From Verrucomicrobia bacterium TMED56 (GTDB lineage: Bacteria > Verrucomicrobiota > Verrucomicrobiia > Opitutales > Seribacteraceae): a DNA stretch of 9,501 nucleotides. The stretch spans positions 1-9,501 of the forward strand of contig NHDJ01000010.1 in NCBI GenBank assembly GCA_002167265.1, given 5' to 3'. Below are positions 7,911 to 9,501 of the stretch, in pieces. Both the position numbers and the translations under genes were made by a program. Numbering within the stretch: the first letter of the stretch is position 1; each line of letters starts with the position of its first letter. Under the pieces are notes generated by a model. It was not told where the DNA came from. It searched no databases and saw only the letters and a list, made by a program, of their open reading frames with translations.

Positions 7911-8618
7911 TCAGTTCCTTCTCCCGCCAATCAGTCCAAGGCGAAACATCCAATATAAGAGTGTGAGCAGAGATGTAACGAAAGCTGCGACATAGGTCAT
8001 AGCGGCGGCATTCAATACTTTTCGTGCACCATCCAATTCATTTTCGGTGACATAATTTCCCTTGCGAAGACAGGATAATGCTCTCTTACTCGCATCAAAT
8101 TCAACAGGAAGGGTAACCAGAGTAAATAGAGTAGTGCATCCAAAAAGAAGCACTCCCAGCCATGAAAGCGAGGCTCCGGTAGCACTTTGGGCTCCACCAA
8201 GAAAAACTGCGAGGATAATTACGACCATCGAAAGTCCTCCTCCAAGGTTAGCTACTGGTACCCATGCTGAGCGAAATGAAAGCATGCCATAGGATTTCGC
8301 ATGTTGAATTGCATGGCCAACTTCGTGCGCTGCCACACCAAATGCTGCCATGCTGTTTGAATCGTAAACTGACTGACTAAGTCGTAAGGTTTTAGAAGTC
8401 GGATCATAATGGTCGGTCAATTCACCGCTGACTCTTTCTATGCGAACATCATTAATGTTGTTATCACTTAAGATACCTTGGGCAACTTCCGCACCCGTCA
8501 GCCTAGACCTCGTTGTGTACTGGCTGTATTTGCGGAAACGACCTTTTGTGATGCTTGATGCGTACAGGCTTAACCCCATGCCCACGCCAATAACCATCAG
8601 ATATAAAGGATCAAACAT
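7911..8618 (-). CDS. YugP-type membrane zinc metallopeptidase (Zn_peptidase_2 family)
   Basis: A 235-residue integral membrane protein counted from ATG at 8616-8618. An N-terminal membrane segment (about 4-20) precedes a cytoplasmic-like region ending in the zinc motif AAHEVGHAIQH (His98, Glu99, His102). Hydrophobic segments follow at about 119-141, 150-170 and 205-228, with LPVEFDAS (Glu173) between the last two as the likely third zinc ligand. Family PF04298 matches in length and motif order; its substrates are unknown. A TTG six bases upstream (8622-8624) is an alternative start: an AGGA (minus strand, 8632-8635) lies 7 bases before the TTG but 13 before the ATG. I prefer the ATG because family members usually open with M-F/L-D-P. 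It lies about 30 bases downstream of sodN on the same strand, so the two are probably co-transcribed. Confidence 0.9.
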   Translation of the reverse strand: MFDPLYLMVIGVGMGLSLYASSITKGRFRKYSQYTTRSRLTGAEVAQGILSDNNINDVRIERVSGELTDHYDPTSKTLRLSQSVYDSNSMAAFGVAAHEVGHAIQHAKSYGMLSFRSAWVPVANLGGGLSMVVIILAVFLGGAQSATGASLSWLGVLLFGCTTLFTLVTLPVEFDASKRALSCLRKGNYVTENELDGARKVLNAAAMTYVAAFVTSLLTLLYWMFRLGLIGGRRN

Positions 8619-8631
8619 AATCAATAAATTT

Positions 8632-8635
8632 TCCT
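8632..8635 (-). promoter_or_regulatory. Shine-Dalgarno-like AGGA before the zinc peptidase gene
   Basis: AGGA on the minus strand, within TTTCAGGAAAATT. It is one of the few ribosome-site-like sequences in the window. Its spacing of 7 bases suits a TTG start at 8624 better than the ATG at 8618 (13 bases), leaving the true start open by two codons. Confidence 0.4.
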
Positions 8636-8648
8636 GAAAGAGAAATCT

Positions 8649-9092
8649 TTATTTTTTTCCTTCGTAAGATTTGTGAAAGGCAAGAATATGAGCCTTTAAA
8701 ACTTTGGTGTTTTCAGGGTCGACTGATTGCTTGCATTTCATAGCGGCAACCATGACCGCGTGAGCACCCTTTAATAATTCCTCATAATTTTTTGAAGAAG
8801 ATTTGATTCGTTGAATCATAAAATATTCGGCTATGATTTTTTGGGTGTTGGTTGCGTGAGACTCTTTGGTGTTAATCCACCTTACTAATTGGTTCATGGA
8901 TTGTGCGTCTTTTTTGCCGGAGAGTTCGTTAATCAGATTTGTCGCTTTTTCAATCGTTGTCTGATCTTCAAGCATCTGTTCAAATCTCAACTGATCAGAA
9001 TAAACTCCGCATGGAACTTGGCAATGAGCAGAAGCAAGATTTTGAGCGAGTGCAAAGGCGAGAAGTGAAAGAAAAGTTCTTATATTATTCAT
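8649..9092 (-). CDS. sodN: Nickel superoxide dismutase with a Sec signal peptide
   Basis: A 147-residue precursor. Residues 1-22 form a Sec-type signal peptide (one Arg, then FLSLLAFALA, ending ASA). The next residues are the nickel hook HCQVPCGVY, so cleavage after ASA would give mature His1, Cys2, Cys6 and Tyr9, exactly the ligands of Ni-SOD (Cys2, Cys6, the His1 amine and side chain, the Cys2 amide). The mature length of about 125 compares with 117 in Streptomyces. The remaining sequence is a four-helix-bundle type and resembles marine Ni-SODs, including DAQSMNQLVRWINTKE. There is an extra cysteine, mature Cys98 (AAMKCKQ), of unknown role. Ni-SOD converts superoxide to peroxide and oxygen. 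In actinobacteria and cyanobacteria a dedicated peptidase, SodX, exposes His1; no sodX is in this window. No Shine-Dalgarno is visible; the start is fixed by the signal peptide. The peptidase gene follows on the same strand. Confidence 0.95.
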   Translation of the reverse strand: MNNIRTFLSLLAFALAQNLASAHCQVPCGVYSDQLRFEQMLEDQTTIEKATNLINELSGKKDAQSMNQLVRWINTKESHATNTQKIIAEYFMIQRIKSSSKNYEELLKGAHAVMVAAMKCKQSVDPENTKVLKAHILAFHKSYEGKK

Positions 9093-9102
9093 GTCTGTTT
9101 AA

Positions 9103-9147
9103 GTTTTATTGGAATTTAATGTGAATTTAATAACTGTTTTATTGGAA
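9103..9147 (-). promoter_or_regulatory. Nested phased direct repeats upstream of sodN
   Basis: GTTTTATTGGAA occurs exactly twice (9103-9114 and 9136-9147), 33 bases apart, about three helical turns. Between them GAATTTAAT occurs twice (9112-9120 and 9123-9131), 11 bases apart, one turn. The block starts 11 bases before the sodN start codon, so it lies in the leader or core promoter. The AT-rich phased pattern could be a multi-site operator or bent DNA. It does not resemble the TTGCAA pairs of the Streptomyces Nur box. No confident -10/-35 pair could be placed in it. Confidence 0.5.
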
Positions 9148-9208
9148 GCCATGAGTTTGCCAAGTAAAAGCACTCGTAATTACTATATTTTAAACTTCTT
9201 ACTTGGCT

Positions 9209-9240
9209 TTGACATTGCGAAATATCTTAAAAACATCTAT
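9209..9240 (+). promoter_or_regulatory. Possible promoter for tRNA-Arg
   Basis: A perfect TTGACA (9209-9214) lies 42 bases before the tRNA 5' end, a sensible distance for a short-leader tRNA promoter. The -10 is degenerate: CATCTAT around 9234-9240 with a spacer of about 19 bases. The assignment rests on the -35 and the position. Confidence 0.35.
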
Positions 9241-9256
9241 TTAGTAAGTAACCTTT

Positions 9257-9333
9257 GCGGGAGTAGCTCAGCTGGATAGAGCATCGGTCTTCTAAACCGA
9301 GGGTCGTGGGTTCGAATCCCACCTCCCGCGCCA
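9257..9333 (+). tRNA. tRNA-Arg (anticodon TCT)
   Basis: A full cloverleaf of 77 bases including the encoded CCA (9331-9333). The acceptor stem is GCGGGAG/CTCCCGC (9257-9263 with 9323-9329), then discriminator G9330. The D arm is GCTC...GAGC. The anticodon stem TCGGT/ACCGA encloses loop CTTCTAA with anticodon TCT at 9291-9293, reading AGA as arginine. A five-base variable loop is followed by the T arm GTGGG-TTCGAAT-CCCAC. All stems pair perfectly. No other tRNA is adjacent in the window. Confidence 0.98.
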
Positions 9334-9367
9334 TTCATGCGCTTCATGATCAATCTAGTCATAAAGT

Positions 9368-9393
9368 GGAAAGGATTGGCTTTCCTAGCTTTT
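9368..9393 (+). terminator. Possible rho-independent terminator after tRNA-Arg
   Basis: A perfect six-pair stem GGAAAG/CTTTCC (9368-9373 with 9380-9385) with a six-base loop, followed after four bases (TAGC) by TTTT (9390-9393). The stem is short and the T-run is brief and offset, so termination may be weak. It is well placed 34 bases after the tRNA. Confidence 0.4.
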
Positions 9394-9398
9394 ATAAT
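9393..9398 (+). promoter_or_regulatory. Possible -10 element for the right-edge gene
   Basis: A perfect TATAAT directly overlapping the end of the terminator-like T-run. No good -35 lies at 16-18 bases; TGGAAA (9367-9372) is a four-of-six match but with a 20-base spacer. Transcription would start near 9405, only about eight bases before the GTG at 9413. Confidence 0.3.
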
Positions 9399-9412
9399 CT
9401 AGAACAGATAAG

Positions 9413-9501
9413 GTGAATGATCAAAAACCTAAGCCTATAATAAGCAAAAAGTTTCTTCTCCTTGGATTTGTAGTATTGATAGAATTATCAGGGCATGGAA
9501 T
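9413..9501 (+). CDS. Start of an unidentified membrane or exported protein, 3' end beyond window
   Basis: A frame opening with GTG at 9413 runs to the window edge (29 full codons). It reads as a polar lysine-rich start (NDQKPKPIISKK) followed by a hydrophobic stretch (FLLLGFVVLIEL), as in a signal anchor or signal peptide. An ATG at 9417 is out of frame and reaches a stop after seven codons. The frame is closed upstream by TAA at 9395-9397, so GTG is the only usual start codon. The evidence is a short open frame and a plausible N-terminus, so this is tentative. No family can be named. Confidence 0.4.
   Translation, partial: MNDQKPKPIISKKFLLLGFVVLIELSGHG

Noticed and set aside
7895..7925. Imperfect palindrome between ymdB and the peptidase gene as a bidirectional terminator
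   Set aside because: Pairing breaks repeatedly and there is no GC stem or T-run on either side.
8643..8672. Inverted repeat AAATCTT / AAGATTT around the sodN stop codon
   Set aside because: A seven-pair AT-rich stem with a loop of about 16 bases and no T-run after it on the minus strand; too weak for a terminator and not needed if sodN and the peptidase are co-transcribed.
8649..9092. Tat export of SodN
   Set aside because: The leader has a single arginine and no twin-arginine motif; the short hydrophobic core with ASA fits Sec.
9257..9348. tRNA-Arg 3' end as an integration (att) site
   Set aside because: No repeat of the tRNA 3' end and no integrase gene are present in the visible flank. 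The short TTCATG pair (9334-9339, 9343-9348) is too small to mean anything, and the window ends too soon to exclude an island.

Overview
The window reads as a moderately AT-rich bacterial chromosome segment, densely packed with genes and with no insertion sequence, phage gene or CRISPR array. The gene content fits a marine Gram-negative bacterium of the Planctomycetota-Verrucomicrobiota group, most likely an Opitutae-type verrucomicrobium: exported FG-GAP/VCBS and DUF3352-like proteins, a TolB-type propeller, a nickel superoxide dismutase of the marine type, and almost no Shine-Dalgarno sequences. This placement is inferred from protein families, not measured.

Layout. At the left edge, the minus strand carries the first 216 codons of an Mrp/NBP35-type Fe-S carrier ATPase (1-650), running off the window. 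A divergent intergenic stretch (651-822) holds an imperfect inverted repeat. Five plus-strand genes follow with short gaps or overlap (823-7905): a TolB-like propeller protein, a trypsin-like (S1C/HtrA-type) protease without a PDZ domain, an exported DUF3352-like protein, a 763-residue exported FG-GAP repeat protein, and a YmdB-type metallophosphoesterase. The first four carry signal peptides. The last two genes overlap by ATGA, and the two before them are separated by one base. This looks like one transcription unit combining envelope or periplasmic proteins with a cytoplasmic phosphodiesterase.

Converging on ymdB with a 5-base gap are two minus-strand genes in the order sodN (8649-9092), then a YugP-type membrane zinc peptidase (7911-8618). 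SodN has a Sec signal peptide whose predicted cut falls exactly before the nickel-hook histidine, so export and maturation appear to be one step. The region upstream of sodN contains nested, helically phased direct repeats.

At the right end is a tRNA-Arg(TCT) gene (9257-9333) with an encoded CCA, then a small hairpin that may be a terminator. A perfect TATAAT and the start of an unidentified membrane or exported protein (GTG at 9413) run off the window.

The most interesting points are the self-exposing nickel-hook SodN with its adjacent peptidase and repeat-rich promoter region, and the five-gene exported-protein/ymdB operon, which I do not recognise as a described system.
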